From Sciurus carolinensis (lineage: Eukaryota; Chordata; Mammalia; Rodentia; Sciuridae), in contig NC_062227.1 of the NCBI RefSeq assembly GCF_902686445.1, positions 23,180,777 to 23,244,776 of the forward strand: 64,000 bases of DNA, given 5' to 3'. The translations under genes were made by a program, and so were the position numbers. Numbering within the stretch: position 1 is the stretch's first letter; every line of letters starts with the position of its first letter. This document shows positions 45,493 through 55,661 of this stretch, in pieces. The notes beneath the pieces were generated by a model that worked only from the letters and a program-made list of their open reading frames with translations, searched no databases and was not told the origin of the DNA.

Positions 45493-46699
45493 CTTCCCAA
45501 GTGTCTGTGGTCCAGGCAGCTCATAAAAGCAGTGGAGTCTACAGGTCTGAGGACCACGAACACAGGGCAGGGGTTCCTGGCTGTCACGCACAGAAGTGCA
45601 TGATAAATAGTGATTGGACTGTGGTGACTCCTAAGTACAAGACACACGGATTCTGTGCAATTTGCAGGTTAGGGAAGTGTAAAAAAGTCTAAGGAAAGAT
45701 GGAGATCTGGTTTCTATCCGTGCTGTCACCAGAGGGGCTGGCGTCTGACCTAAGTTGAAAACAGTTTAATGAAGCTTCTTGCATCACCTGAGTTCGTACT
45801 AGGAGCCATCCTACTGCATGAGAGGGAGAGGTCAAAGGTTGAGAGCTGAAGGGTGGGCATCGGGAGGAAGGGGACAGGTGGCATTGCTCTTAAGATGAGG
45901 GAGGAGCGTGTGTGGGTGTATGAGGAAGAGGGAGACAGGGAGGGCACCAAGGAGCCCTGGAGGCTGGAGGATTTGAGAGGTAACCGGGTCACAGAAGGGC
46001 TTTGTCGAAATGGCGGTGGTAAGGCAGGGAGGGTGGAGCAGGGGTAGGAGGGACCGTGTCACATTCGGCTTTTTGCAGAGTCACTGTGGGATGATGAGAA
46101 GGTGTGTTGGGAGGGGCATCAGCCAAGGCTGGCGAGGACACTTTCACGCCACCTATAATAGAGAAATGGCTCTCGGCAGGATGTCTCCATGGAAATACAG
46201 AAACGAGGGTGGAGCTGAGAGATCGGCAGCAAGGGTCTATAGATGCCCAGGTTTCCCAATTGAACAACTGGGAACGCAGGGTGTCCAAAGCCGAGGTAAT
46301 GAGAAGGCGCTCACGGGGGAGAGAGGGAAAGCAAACCCACCCTCCATTCCCAACAGGGGCCTGAGCACTGGGCTTTTGGAGGTAGTCCCTGTCTTTAGGA
46401 CCTGTGTCATAAAGGGGGAAAGCCATTACTGTTTCTCTGAGTGTGGTAAAAAGGGGCGAGGATTGGCATAGAGACAGGTACAGTCACAGGTAGGAGTGTG
46501 GACCACTGATCTTCCTGGGAAACAGGAGACAGCCATTGTTGTGGTGTAAGTAGCCTGAGTGTAAAGAAGTCTTAGGTTATTTGCCATGGAGAGAAGCAAT
46601 GGAAAAATGATGCCATGAATTTATAGCAGCAATAATATGCCCGTTTGTGCAATTTTCCCCCAGTAGCTCTTAACAGCTTGGGTGTATTAAAGAAAGCAG
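45493..46699. other. Purine-rich sequence, no gene recognised
   Basis: 45750-46471 is open in several frames on both strands (the longest 153 codons, 46010-46471 plus). G/A-rich composition explains the low stop density and no domain is visible. Confidence 0.4.
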
Positions 46700-48712
46700 A
46701 TGGGTGAGGTATTTTATTTGTCTCTTTATGTTTAGAGTGGGTTTCTTGTAGGCAGCATATAGTTGGGTTTTGCTTTTATTCCCTCCAATCTGACAATCTT
46801 TGACTGTTAATTGGGGTGTTTTGGCCGTTTACAGCTTAATGGGATTACTGATATAGTTGAGTTTAAATCTACCAGCTTGCTCTTTGTTTGCTATTGTCCC
46901 ATCTGTTCTTTGTTCCTTTTCCCCCTCCTTTTTGATTTTGTATCTCTTTTATGATTCCATTTTATCTCCTTTGTGGGCTTAGTAACCATAATTCCTGTTG
47001 TGTTGTTTCAGTGATTGCTCTGAGGTTTATGTTGTAGCCTTTGAATTATCACTGTCCCCTTAGAGTGATATTTTTACCACTTCATGCGTAGAAGAATCTT
47101 ATGGCAGAATACTTCCATTTCTTTCCTCTCTGGTATTTTCATACTTTTCCCTGCATACACTATAAACCACACATGTAATTAATTTTTATTTTGATAGTGA
47201 ATTATCTTGTGAAGGTATTTAAGAGCAAAGTTCTTTATTTGTATTCATGCAATAACTCTTTCCGGTGCCTTTCATTCTTTCATGTATATGTGGATTTCCA
47301 TCTGAGATCATCTTGTTCATTCTTTCAATTTCTGTGTGTTGGAAAATATCTTTATTTTTACCATTGTTTTAGAAAAAAGCATTTTTGCAGGGTATAGAAT
47401 TCCGGGTTGATAGTTCTCATTTCATTCAGTACTTTAAGTTATTGTTCTATCTTCTGGCTTACAATATGTCCCAAAAGAAGTTCACTGTAATGCTGATCTT
47501 TCTCTGAACACCATGTGGCTTTTCTCTGGGGGTTTCTACAATTTTTTCTTTGCCATTTGTTATAAGCCGTTTGATTATGATGTACCTTGCGTGTCTTGTG
47601 TTTGAGGTTTACTGAGTTGCTTGGCTTGGTTTATAACTTCCATCCAGTTTGGAAGATTTTAGCTACTGTTTCTTCATGTGGGTTTTTGTCTCCTTTGTTC
47701 CCCACTTCACAGTGATTCCAATGGTTTACTCATACTCTTCATTTTCCCTATTCTTCTATTTTATTTTGAATAGTTTCTAGTGATGCCTTTAAGTTCACCA
47801 ATTTTTTCTTCCATGAAGTTTAATCTCAGGTTAGCCCCTTGTAGTATATTTTGTTATCTCATGCTCTGCAGTTTTCATCTCTTCAAGTGTTTTGGGGTCC
47901 TTATTGTATCTTTCCTCTAACTTTTTCTTCATCTATAATACAGTTATAACAAAGCTCCTTTAGTGTGTTGTCTACTAATTCTATTATGTGTGTTATTTCT
48001 CATTTAATTGATTTTTTCCCCTCCTCATTATGTCATAATTTCCTGCTTCTATATGTGCTTGGTAATTTTGGGTTGGGTGCTAGATGTTGTGAATTTTACT
48101 TTCTTGGGTAATGGGTATTTTTTATTTATATAAATATTCTCAAATTTTGTTCTACAAATATTCTCAAGTTTTGTTCTGTGATGAAGTTACTTGGAAACGG
48201 TTTGATCCCGAGTTATGGCTGTTAGGCAGGACCACAGCTGAGCTCAGCCTAGGGATAATTTTCCTCACTCATGGAGACAAAAACCTCCCTGAGTTATCTA
48301 ATCAATGGAAACAAATTTTTCTGGCTTGTGTACATTCTATCGTTCCCTCTGATTTATTGGGGTGGTTCTTTCTTTGGTCTAAAGTAATATTAGATGCTTA
48401 TCTTAATTAGTACCTAGCGGAAGTGTTGAGGGAGACCCTCTCAAGATCTTTGGAACAACTATATGCAGCTTTCTCATCTTTGATTCTCTGTCCTGCAAAC
48501 ATTAGCCATGTTGGCCCTTTTGGACTTTAAATCTCATTTCCTCAAATAAGGGAAACCTCTGACCACCTGGATTCCTCCTCCCTGAATTCATGTCTGGAAA
48601 TTCTCTCCAAGTTTTTTGCTGAGGGCAATTCAAAGCATCACCTAATTTGTTTCCTATTGTCTTAGATATCAATGTCCTCCTTTGCCTGATGTCTAATATT
48701 TTGAAAACCATT
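46700..48712 (-). mobile_element. Old LINE-1, 5' half
   Basis: Antisense landmarks include TTTCTTGTAGGCAGCATATA and GTTGGGTTTTGCTTTTATTC, then AGTGATTGCTCTGAGGTTTA. ORF1-proximal words follow: TTTTCTTTGCCATTTGTTAT, CCATCCAGTTTGGAAGATTT and TTTTTTCTTCCATGAAGTTT. ORF2 is not present. An ID SINE sits at the right edge. Confidence 0.75.
48132..48179 (+). repeat. 24-bp tandem duplication in L1
   Basis: AAATATTCTCAAATTTTGTT plus CTAC is followed directly by a copy with two or three changes. Confidence 0.9.
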
Positions 48713-48713
48713 T

Positions 48714-48850
48714 TTTTAAAAAAACATTTTAGCTGTATATGGACACAATATCTTTATTTATTTATTTTTATGTGGTGCTGAGGATCTAACCTAGCACCTC
48801 ACATGTGTGAAGCAAGCGCTCTACCACTGAGCTACAGTCCCAGCCCCTGC
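48714..48850 (-). mobile_element. ID SINE with perfect TSD
   Basis: Reverse-strand ID: TTATGTGGTGCTGAGGATCT, GCAAGCGCTCTACCACTGAG and CTACAGTCCCAGCCCC. The TSD AAACCATTT lies at 48705-48713 and 48851-48859. Confidence 0.93.
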
Positions 48851-48859
48851 AAACCATTT

Positions 48860-49755
48860 AAAAAATGTTTTTCCTCAGTTTTTCATTTGCTTCATTTAGT
48901 AAAGTAAATCTGGTCTTTGTTATCTTTGGGAAGTTCCAGATGAATCTCTCTAGAACTGACCATTTGTGTGGTGGATATGAGGAACTATAATATGTCAAGG
49001 GCGTTGAAGGTGTTGGCAAAAGTGTGGTTCAAGTGACACATCGTGGGCCTTGGGTAGTTCTGGGAAAAAGGTAAGGAGGCCAGTGTTCAGAGAATATACT
49101 GGAGGTTTTCATATGTTCAGAGAACAAGGAGACAGGAATAAAGCAAGAGGAAGCTAGCAATGGAAGGAAATGGGTCAGAATTTGGTGTGTTAAAGGATAC
49201 AGAAGTGAAGTGGCTCAAAGTGACAAGCTATGGGATGTGGGCATCAGTTAGCTTAAGTATAGTAGGAAGAGAAGTGAAGTTTCTGAGATGTGAAAGAATG
49301 AGTTACCCCTGCTTAAGAGTTTTGGAGAAGGCCATTTCTTTAGGGATAAGGACAAGAGGGCCTCATGTTAAGTGAAGCTTTGAGGTAGTGTATAACTGGA
49401 AAAAGTTTCCTTGGGTCATATTAAAAATGGGAGTATTGTCAGAAATCAAAGATGGTAGAACAAAAATGCATAGCAGTATGGAGAGGGCACCACAGGAGGA
49501 AGCCTTACAGGCCAGGCCCTCCAGGGATAGGATTTTCTCAGCCCCTGCTAGTGAGTCTGCAAAGGTTGCGGTGCCAGCTGATGTTGGAGGTCTGAGGCTG
49601 CCAATGGGGAGTAGCCAACCTGCTAGATGTCTCCAATCCTACTTCCATCTTGGCATTTGTACCTTTGTGTAGTACCTTCCCACACTGAATAGGGCTGATT
49701 TTTGTAGCTATTGGGATAATGTGGCAGTGGCGAAATATAATTTCAATACTAGGAC
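48860..49755. other. No gene recognised
   Basis: The later part may include degraded LTR sequence leading into the MLT1 piece. Frames at 49160-49672 match nothing known. Confidence 0.4.
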
Positions 49756-50566
49756 ATAAAAGAAAAGGTGGCTTCTGGTTGCTCTTTTGTGGATCACTGG
49801 AAGAGGACATTCGAGCAGCTTATGGAAAGGCCCACATGGAGAGAAACTAGGACCTCCTGCCAACGGCAAGTGCCAGCTTGCCAGATGTGTGAATGGGCTA
49901 CCATAGAAATGTATCTCTCAGCCCCAGTCAGGCTCTCAGATGATTGCGTCCCTCTTGCCTTGTGATGCCTGCACCATGCATTTTCAAGGAAGCTCTCACC
50001 AGAGGAGGCCTCTTGCCCTTGGACCTCCCACCTCCTGAACCAGGAGCTGAATAAACTTTGTTCCATCTTCTGGCTTAGAGTATGTCCCAAAAGAAGTCTT
50101 CCGTAATTCTGATATTTCTCTGCAAACAATGTGTCTTCTCTTCCAGGTCATACATTTTCCTCTGTGTCATGGTTTTAAGCAATCTGATTCTGATATATCT
50201 TGGGGCCTTTATGTTTCTTGTTCTCTTTTTCTCTTCTTATTGGTGCAGGGAATTGAACTCAGGGCTTCATGCATGCCAGGCAAGTGCTCTACACCTGGTC
50301 TATCCCCCCAACCCAATCTCCATTCTTCATGCATCCTCAGTTTGTAGCATTCAGCTTAGCAACAGAAATTAGCCTGAGACAGAAAATTTAATACCCTGAC
50401 CTGGCGTTTTGATGACCACCTGAGGGTAACCTTTGTGCCAGAATCAATCAGCTAAAGCCAGTCATAAGTTTTAGACCTGTAGAAACTACATGAGATAACA
50501 GTTTATTGTTTTAAGCATCTAAATTTTGGGGTGATTTGTTATTTAGTAATAGATAACTAGCACACA
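49756..50566 (+). mobile_element. MLT1/MaLR LTR mosaic broken by L1 and ID
   Basis: 49830-49975 carries ACATGGAGAGAAACTAGGAC, CTCAGCCCCAGTCAGGCTC and AGATGATTGCGTCC. 50395-50566 carries the MLT1 3' end (GAAACTACATGAGATAACAG, TTTATTGTTTTAAGCATCTA, GGTGATTTGTTATTTAGTAA). Between them 49980-50060 resembles another MaLR tail. 50060-50210 repeats a stretch of the antisense L1 seen at 47.45-47.55 kb, and 50228-50322 is ID-like on the minus strand. Confidence 0.6.
50228..50322 (-). mobile_element. ID-like SINE
   Basis: GAATTGAACTCAGGGCTTCA, then TGCCAGGCAAGTGCTCTAC and CTATCCCCCCAACCC is the reverse of a tRNA-derived ID core. Confidence 0.65.
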
Positions 50567-51721
50567 TTTTGAGACCTAGAATTGGGATACCTTAACAAAA
50601 CCTGGGATGGATCTAGTGAGAAGACACTGGAAGGCCTCTGAGGAGGTTGCTGATAGGACCTAAAGCACATTGGTCCTGACTCACTGGCTCACCTTGGGGT
50701 GCGGGTCAATAGCTACACCACCTTCTGCATAGAAAAACAGCACAACTGCTGCTTCACTTCCGTCCTCCATATCTTGCAAATGATTCCTGGGGCTAACCCT
50801 AACTGGAAATGTATGCACCATGGGATTCTGGGAAATAGAGTTCAGCCTAGTCATGCTGCCATTCAAAGACACTATGGAATAATGCTGTTACCAAGTTGCT
50901 CCTGAGGAGGATTATGTCAGAGTCAGGGCAGGGTTATTTGGCTTCCACAGTAGCAATAGGTACTGAAGTGTCTAGGAGGGTCAGGATGCCACACAGATGG
51001 GAACCCAGAGGATTGAGAGGCAGAGAAGGACAAACAGGCAAGAGGTTGGCTTCCATTGTTTGCAAGGGGCAAAGACTGTGTACTATAAATAACAGAACTC
51101 AACCATACTGCAAGGCCTTATGGGAAATCAGACAAAGCCACAGAATGTCCCTTCCCTTCTATTTCTGCTAAAATATGAAACAAGTGAAAGGAGAATAATA
51201 ATTGAGAGATTTAAACAGCGAGGAAATTATTGTCTTTAATGTGAGACTAGTGTTTGCTAATGCAGGGATTGTGTCTTTAGACTCGTAAATATCAGGTCAC
51301 TTTAACAAAAGCTACAAAGATTTTTTTTTTCCTTTTCTTCCAGGCCTATCTCTCACACAGGTGCGATTATTCATATGTATTCAACCCTGTTCCTGGATTC
51401 TGGAGAAATCATTTTGAAAAGGTACAGGAAAATAACTCCAGTATTTTTTAAGGAGCATATCAAAGAATAGGGTGGGATCATGAGAGGCCATTCCCTGGGA
51501 GAGGTCTGTGTGTGAGGCACTGAATCCAGACATGAAGCTCAGCTGCTTGCTGTCAGTGCTTTCTGAGGGTAGATAGAGTCCTGACCCTTTTAGGGGGGTC
51601 TGGGTAAATTATCATCAATCGGGACACATGGATTTCTCAAAGTCTAGCAAAGTAGAGAAAGCCTAAGAAGCAGATGTCACTCCTCTGGGTGAAGACCTTC
51701 CATTCTACCATCCATGGTCAC
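50567..51721. other. Unassigned, possibly MLT1 internal sequence
   Basis: It directly follows the MLT1 3' end in sense orientation, so some may be internal MaLR sequence, but I cannot confirm any gene remnant. Confidence 0.3.
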
Positions 51722-52129
51722 TGTTAAGGTCTGGATGTGCTTATGTGTGAGACAAAGCAATAATGTTCAGAGGTGAAATGATTGAAGTGTGAGAGTGGTA
51801 ACTTAATCAGTGTATTACTTGAATGTTATGGATTAAATGGGTGGTTAACTATCGGAAGGTGGGGTATGGCTGGAGGAGGTGGGTCACTGGGTGGTATGAC
51901 TTTAGGGCTTATATTTTGTCCCTGGGATCCAAACTGTTTCTCTCTCTATGCTCCTATTGCCATGTCCTAAACTAATTTTCTCTGCCATGTCCTTCTCCCA
52001 TGATGTGCTGCTTCATCTTGGGCCCAGAGTTATGGAGTCAGCCTACTATGGACTGAACCTCTGAAACTTTGAGCTAAAATAAACTTTTTTTCTTTTTTTG
52101 GTCACAGTGACAAAAAGCTGACTAAAACA
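51722..52129 (+). mobile_element. Solo MaLR-type LTR
   Basis: TGTTAAGGTCTGGATGTGCT to AAAAAGCTGACTAAAACA, 408 bases. It includes GGGTATGGCTGGAGGAGGTG and GAGCTAAAATAAAC shared with the LTR at 17931-18366. TSD is not clear. Confidence 0.85.
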
Positions 52130-52274
52130 TTCATAAAGCTTCCAGAAGAGGGGGGAATAATGCCTTCATGTCTCTGCATTTGCTCATGGAGATGTCTTCA
52201 ATCTCTTTAAGACACATGGACTTTGGATATCAGAGATGATGCCACGGCTGTTACTGTACCTCCTTTGGGCTCTG

Positions 52275-52452
52275 AAGACATTTGGTGCCTACTAGTTGTT
52301 GTGACTTTGGACAAATTACTTCATCTTTTCTAATCTGAGTTTCTTCATCTGTTGGATGAGATTCACAGTTATACCTGAACTACATTATGGAAAGGACCTG
52401 CTACCACAGGGGAAAGTGCCTGGCATGAAATTGGTGTTCAATAAATAGCTGA
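52275..52452 (+). repeat. MIR SINE
   Basis: ACTTTGGACAAATTACTTCA, GAGTTTCTTCATCTGTTGGA, AAGTGCCTGGCATGAAATTG and TTCAATAAATAGCTG are the MIR core and 3' end in sense. Confidence 0.8.
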
Positions 52453-52913
52453 TTGGTTTCCATCAGCTAGCTATTGGAAATCATTGAACAGCCTGAAACT
52501 CAGTTTAAATTTAAATCTTCTCCTCACAGCATACTTGCCTTCTGCTTCAGGGTCAAAGCCCTCAGGAAGCATTGAGTAGGTTCCCTGGCCATGATGCTTC
52601 CTTCTGAAACATGTGATCCTATAACCCTTTAAAAATTGTTCTGCACATTTTAGGTTTGAATGAGGTGTGAAAAGGATATATCATCCTCTATTGAGTGAAG
52701 TGAAACAAAAAGGAAGAGTTTGCCCTGGCCAGAAGGTCCCTGCCCTGACACTTTGTTCAGCCTGCCCAGCCAGATCAGAATTCGTGTCCCATAGTGAACT
52801 CCACGGCATGTTTCCGAAGCACTGGGTAGGCTACCATGATGGCTCTAGATCTTTTATTGACAAAAGTTCCCTCTCTAAAACCCCAGTCCTACCTACACTA
52901 GTCAAAGAGGACT
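52453..52913. other. No gene recognised
   Basis: A 94-codon plus frame (52667-52951) overlaps the following LTR and shows no known domain. Confidence 0.4.
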
Positions 52914-53262
52914 GCTATGATTTGGATGTCCCCTCAAAAAATTCGTATTGACAGTTACCATCACACTATGATGGTGTCAGGACCTTTAAGAAATACCTCT
53001 ATTGGACTAAGGCCATCATTGAGGGAGTAAATGAGTTATTGTATGGCCTTGTATGAAAGTATCCTCAGCTTTCTCTTGCTCCTGCCCTGCCTCTCATACA
53101 CTTACCTGCTCTTCTGCCATTTTATAATACAGCATGATAAACCTCATCAGATACTGCCCCTCAGTCTTGGACCTCCCAGCCTCCATTAGTTTGAGAAATA
53201 AGTTTCTTTATAAATCACTCAGTCAGTGGTATTCTGTTAGAGAAGCACAAAGTAGACTAAGA
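52914..53262 (+). mobile_element. MaLR (MLT1/MST-like) LTR downstream of the gene
   Basis: TGCTATGATTTGGATGTCCC, CTTGGACCTCCCAGCCTCC, GAGAAATAAGTTTCTTTATA and AATCACTCAGTCAGTGGTAT, ending AGTAGACTAAGAGA. It lies about 90 bases beyond the gene's estimated poly(A) site. Confidence 0.85.
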
Positions 53263-53351
53263 GAAGGTCCCAGGTGCAATTACACCCCCAGTGGTCTGGT
53301 GTGACGGGTATGGCTTCCACACCCGTGCACTGGGACACCAGGAATACACCA

Positions 53352-54137
53352 CGCCTGGTCATGGGTCATCATTTATTAAGTCGAGAATTCACATCATACA
53401 TCATACAGTAAGTCACTTCCAGGGCTTAATAAAATGATTGTCACCCACTGTGCTTCACAAAAATTTCTTTTAATGAATAAATAATTTGATGAAATCAAAA
53501 ATATTTACAATATAAACAAATGGAAAAGCTTTGGATTTGTGAATCTGATCATGTTGCATTTTTGAACTGGGTCCTCCCAAGCTTTTCCCTTGGAAACGAT
53601 ACAAATTTGATAGAAACAACAACTCATAGAACATCTCTTTGTTCATTACACATTGATCTGTTAGTCCTGGAAAGCTACAGAAGCTTGTATTATGTGACAT
53701 GTTAAAATACAAATATTAACTAAAATAATATATTATCATAATGCCAGGGAGCATTCTCCACAGAACAAAAACATACACTCAGCTGTAACAATGACAGAGG
53801 ATCACGGGCCACAAAAAATATACCCCAAAGGTACAAATTCCTTCATAAGAATATAATTGTGCTCTTCAATTGACTGGATGTCTACGCCGCTCTAACAAGT
53901 CGGTGACGAGGTGTACAGTATCTGGCGACTGTATGCTGTGTTTCTGTCAGGCAGCAGCATGACTGGGAATTGGGCAGTGCAAGCAGTTTCATAAACACTT
54001 TCTTGGGCTCTTAAAAAGAGCCAATTATGCAAAGCAAAATAAGCATATTGAGAAGTCTTCATCTCATCTACACAAACACCATGGAACTTCTTGGCTTTGT
54101 GGTAGGAAAGGGTTTGCCGGCAGAGCTGTTTACGCTG
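53352..54137 (-). other. PTPRM: 3' UTR of the PTPRM-like gene
   Basis: This is the non-coding part of the terminal exon, from the TGA at 54138-54140 leftward to a poly(A) signal. It is about 0.79 kb and I recognise no transposon in it, unlike the flanking DNA. On the minus strand it contains a UGUAAAUA Pumilio-type motif (plus-strand 53502-53509) and AU-rich stretches. An ATTAAA variant signal (plus-strand 53469-53474) could give a shorter form. The cleavage point is an estimate, about 20 bases past the AATAAA. Confidence 0.65.
53372..53377 (-). terminator. Canonical poly(A) signal AATAAA
   Basis: The minus strand reads TTAATAAATGATG here. About 20-30 bases further downstream is a G/T-rich stretch (GGCGTGGTGTATTCC), the usual layout of a cleavage and polyadenylation site. 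It lies in the gene's orientation and just before the sequence returns to repeat-like material. Confidence 0.6.
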
Positions 54138-54191
54138 TCAGCCAGAATTCAAGTATTCCAGGGCCACCTCATAGCAGAACTTGTACTGATC
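54138..54191 (-). CDS. PTPRM: Terminal coding exon of a type R2B receptor tyrosine phosphatase, probably PTPRM
   Basis: Read on the minus strand, this exon translates as DQYKFCYEVALEYLNSG followed by TGA: 17 codons plus stop, too short for an ORF scan. In the R2B family (PTPRM, PTPRK, PTPRT, PTPRU) this peptide closes the second, regulatory phosphatase domain. The family are single-pass plasma-membrane receptors with MAM, Ig and fibronectin ectodomains that bind homophilically at cell contacts, with two cytoplasmic phosphatase domains. I recall PTPRM ending in this tail, whereas the paralogues differ in the last residues. The exon starts directly after an AG acceptor with a pyrimidine tract, and the first codon fits phase 0. 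An intact intron boundary argues against a processed pseudogene. No earlier exon was seen before the right edge, so the last intron exceeds 9.8 kb. The paralogue assignment rests on memory of C-termini and is less certain than the family. Confidence 0.82.
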   Translation of the reverse strand, partial: DQYKFCYEVALEYLNSG

Positions 54192-54225
54192 CTAGAAAAC
54201 AGAAGGGAACAATGTTAGCTCTGTG
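54192..54225 (-). promoter_or_regulatory. 3' splice site of the last intron
   Basis: The minus strand reads CTAAC, a branch-point-like motif, about 23 bases before the junction. It is followed by TTGTTCCCTTCTGTTTTCTAG and then the exon's GATCAG. Pyrimidine tract and AG are all in place, which fixes the exon start. Confidence 0.75.
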
Positions 54226-54425
54226 ATGCCTAAGCATTGCTTCCATGAGGGAGATTGGAAGGAATCAAACTGACAAGGATTTGAATCAGAATCAGAAGGT
54301 CATGGTTCTAAACCGCAAATCTATTAACTGTTTGGAGCTGCTGTCCTGCAAAGCCTGATTAGCAATACTCTGATATCTACCTCATTAGAATTCCTGGAAA
54401 GTCCAGGACAACTGAAAGATGCATA

Positions 54426-54742
54426 CAGTCAGCTCTTCCTGTCCATGGGTTCCATGTGCTTAGATTCTACCAACCTCAGATCAAAAATATTTGAAAAAGA
54501 ATTGTATCCTGAGCATGTAAGCTTTTTTCTTGTCATTTTTCCCCTAAATAATACAGTAGAACAACTAGCATTTACAGAGTATGGGGCAGTAAAATGAATC
54601 TGGAGATGGTTCAAAGTGTATGGGAGGATGTACCTTGTCAGATGCAGATGCTATGGGATTCTATATGTGACTTAGCATCTGCGTGTTTTGGTATCCAGAG
54701 GAAGTTTTGGAACCAATGACATCTGAATATAAAGGGGTGATC
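54426..54742 (+). mobile_element. MER2-like DNA transposon
   Basis: It begins CAGTCAGCTCTTCCTGTCCA after TA, carries CATGGGTTCCATGTGC and ATCAAAAATATTTGAAAAAG, and closes near GGGGTGATCG. It matches the organisation of the copy at 1381-1700 and lies in the intron, 235 bases from the terminal exon. Confidence 0.75.
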
Positions 54743-54851
54743 GCATGTTTGTCCTCACATGTCGACCTTCATATCAAAACCCTGAGCTTTGTAAAGGAAA
54801 ATCAAGAGATAGAAGGAGAGATCATGAGGGCTTGAAGGAAGGCCTCAACTA

Positions 54852-55095
54852 CTGGCTCTTTTTAAAAATTTTATTTTATTGGTTGTTTTTAGTTATACAT
54901 GACAGTTGAATCCATTTTGATATAACTATACAAGTGTGGAATATGTCTTATTCTATTTTAGGAATATATCCTATTCTAATTAGGACTCTCGTGCCTCTCC
55001 TTCCCCTTCCCTTTCCCCACACCTTATTCCCTTCTTTCTATTGATCTTTCTTCAATTTACCCATAGTTATTTTTATTTATTTTTTAAAAAATTAA
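54852..55095 (-). mobile_element. LINE-1 3' UTR fragment
   Basis: Antisense 3' UTR: TTTTAGTTATACATGACAGT, GAATCCATTTTGATATAACT, then CCTATTCTAATTAGGACTC and a C/T-rich run. It matches the reverse of the 3' UTR at 56.75-56.88 kb. Confidence 0.75.
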
Positions 55096-55629
55096 TTTTA
55101 ATGGAAGTACATAAATGCATACAACACAGTGAATCTCACCACTGTGCACAACCACTGACTCTTACAGACCTCAAAGATGAAGCTTCTCTCATGGTCCAGT
55201 GTAGAGATCAGCCAGCAGGATTTCCTCAATTTCATGAGAACTATCTGCCTCTTCAATACCATGCCCCTTGACCTGGCCCCTGATCTGGGGAAGCCCACAA
55301 TGCAGTAAGCATGAGGCAGGTGACCCAGGGACCACATGTGTGCTGAGAAGACAGTGGAGGCAAGGGTGGAGGTGGGCAGCGTATTCCCTGGAGAAGGAGG
55401 GAATGCCTTGGGTTGCTCCAAATAGTCCTGTTGTCTCCCTCTTGTCCTGGTGTGATTATTATTAGCCTCTTCTTTCAGTCTCAAGTGTCCCAGTTTGGAT
55501 AATAAAGTATATGCCATTCTAATTGGAATACCGCAGGAAACCCAGGCATAGGAAAGAGGAGGAATTTATATATACAGGGGGAATGTTTGAAATTCTCTGC
55601 CAAGCACAGACCAGTTCTTAATCAGTGAG
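55096..55629. other. No exon or repeat recognised
   Basis: A 139-codon minus frame (55098-55517) does not resemble phosphatase or any domain I know, and lacks clear splice sites. Confidence 0.4.
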
Positions 55630-55661
55630 ATCATTTTTATTTTAAAAATTAACACATATTG

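Noticed and set aside
46010..46471. 153-codon plus frame and its 145-codon antisense partner
   Set aside because: Both strands are open because the DNA is G/A-rich with few stop triplets. No recognisable protein on either.
55098..55517. 139-codon minus frame close to the phosphatase exon, considered as an upstream exon
   Set aside because: The translation shows no phosphatase-domain motif and there are no convincing flanking splice sites.
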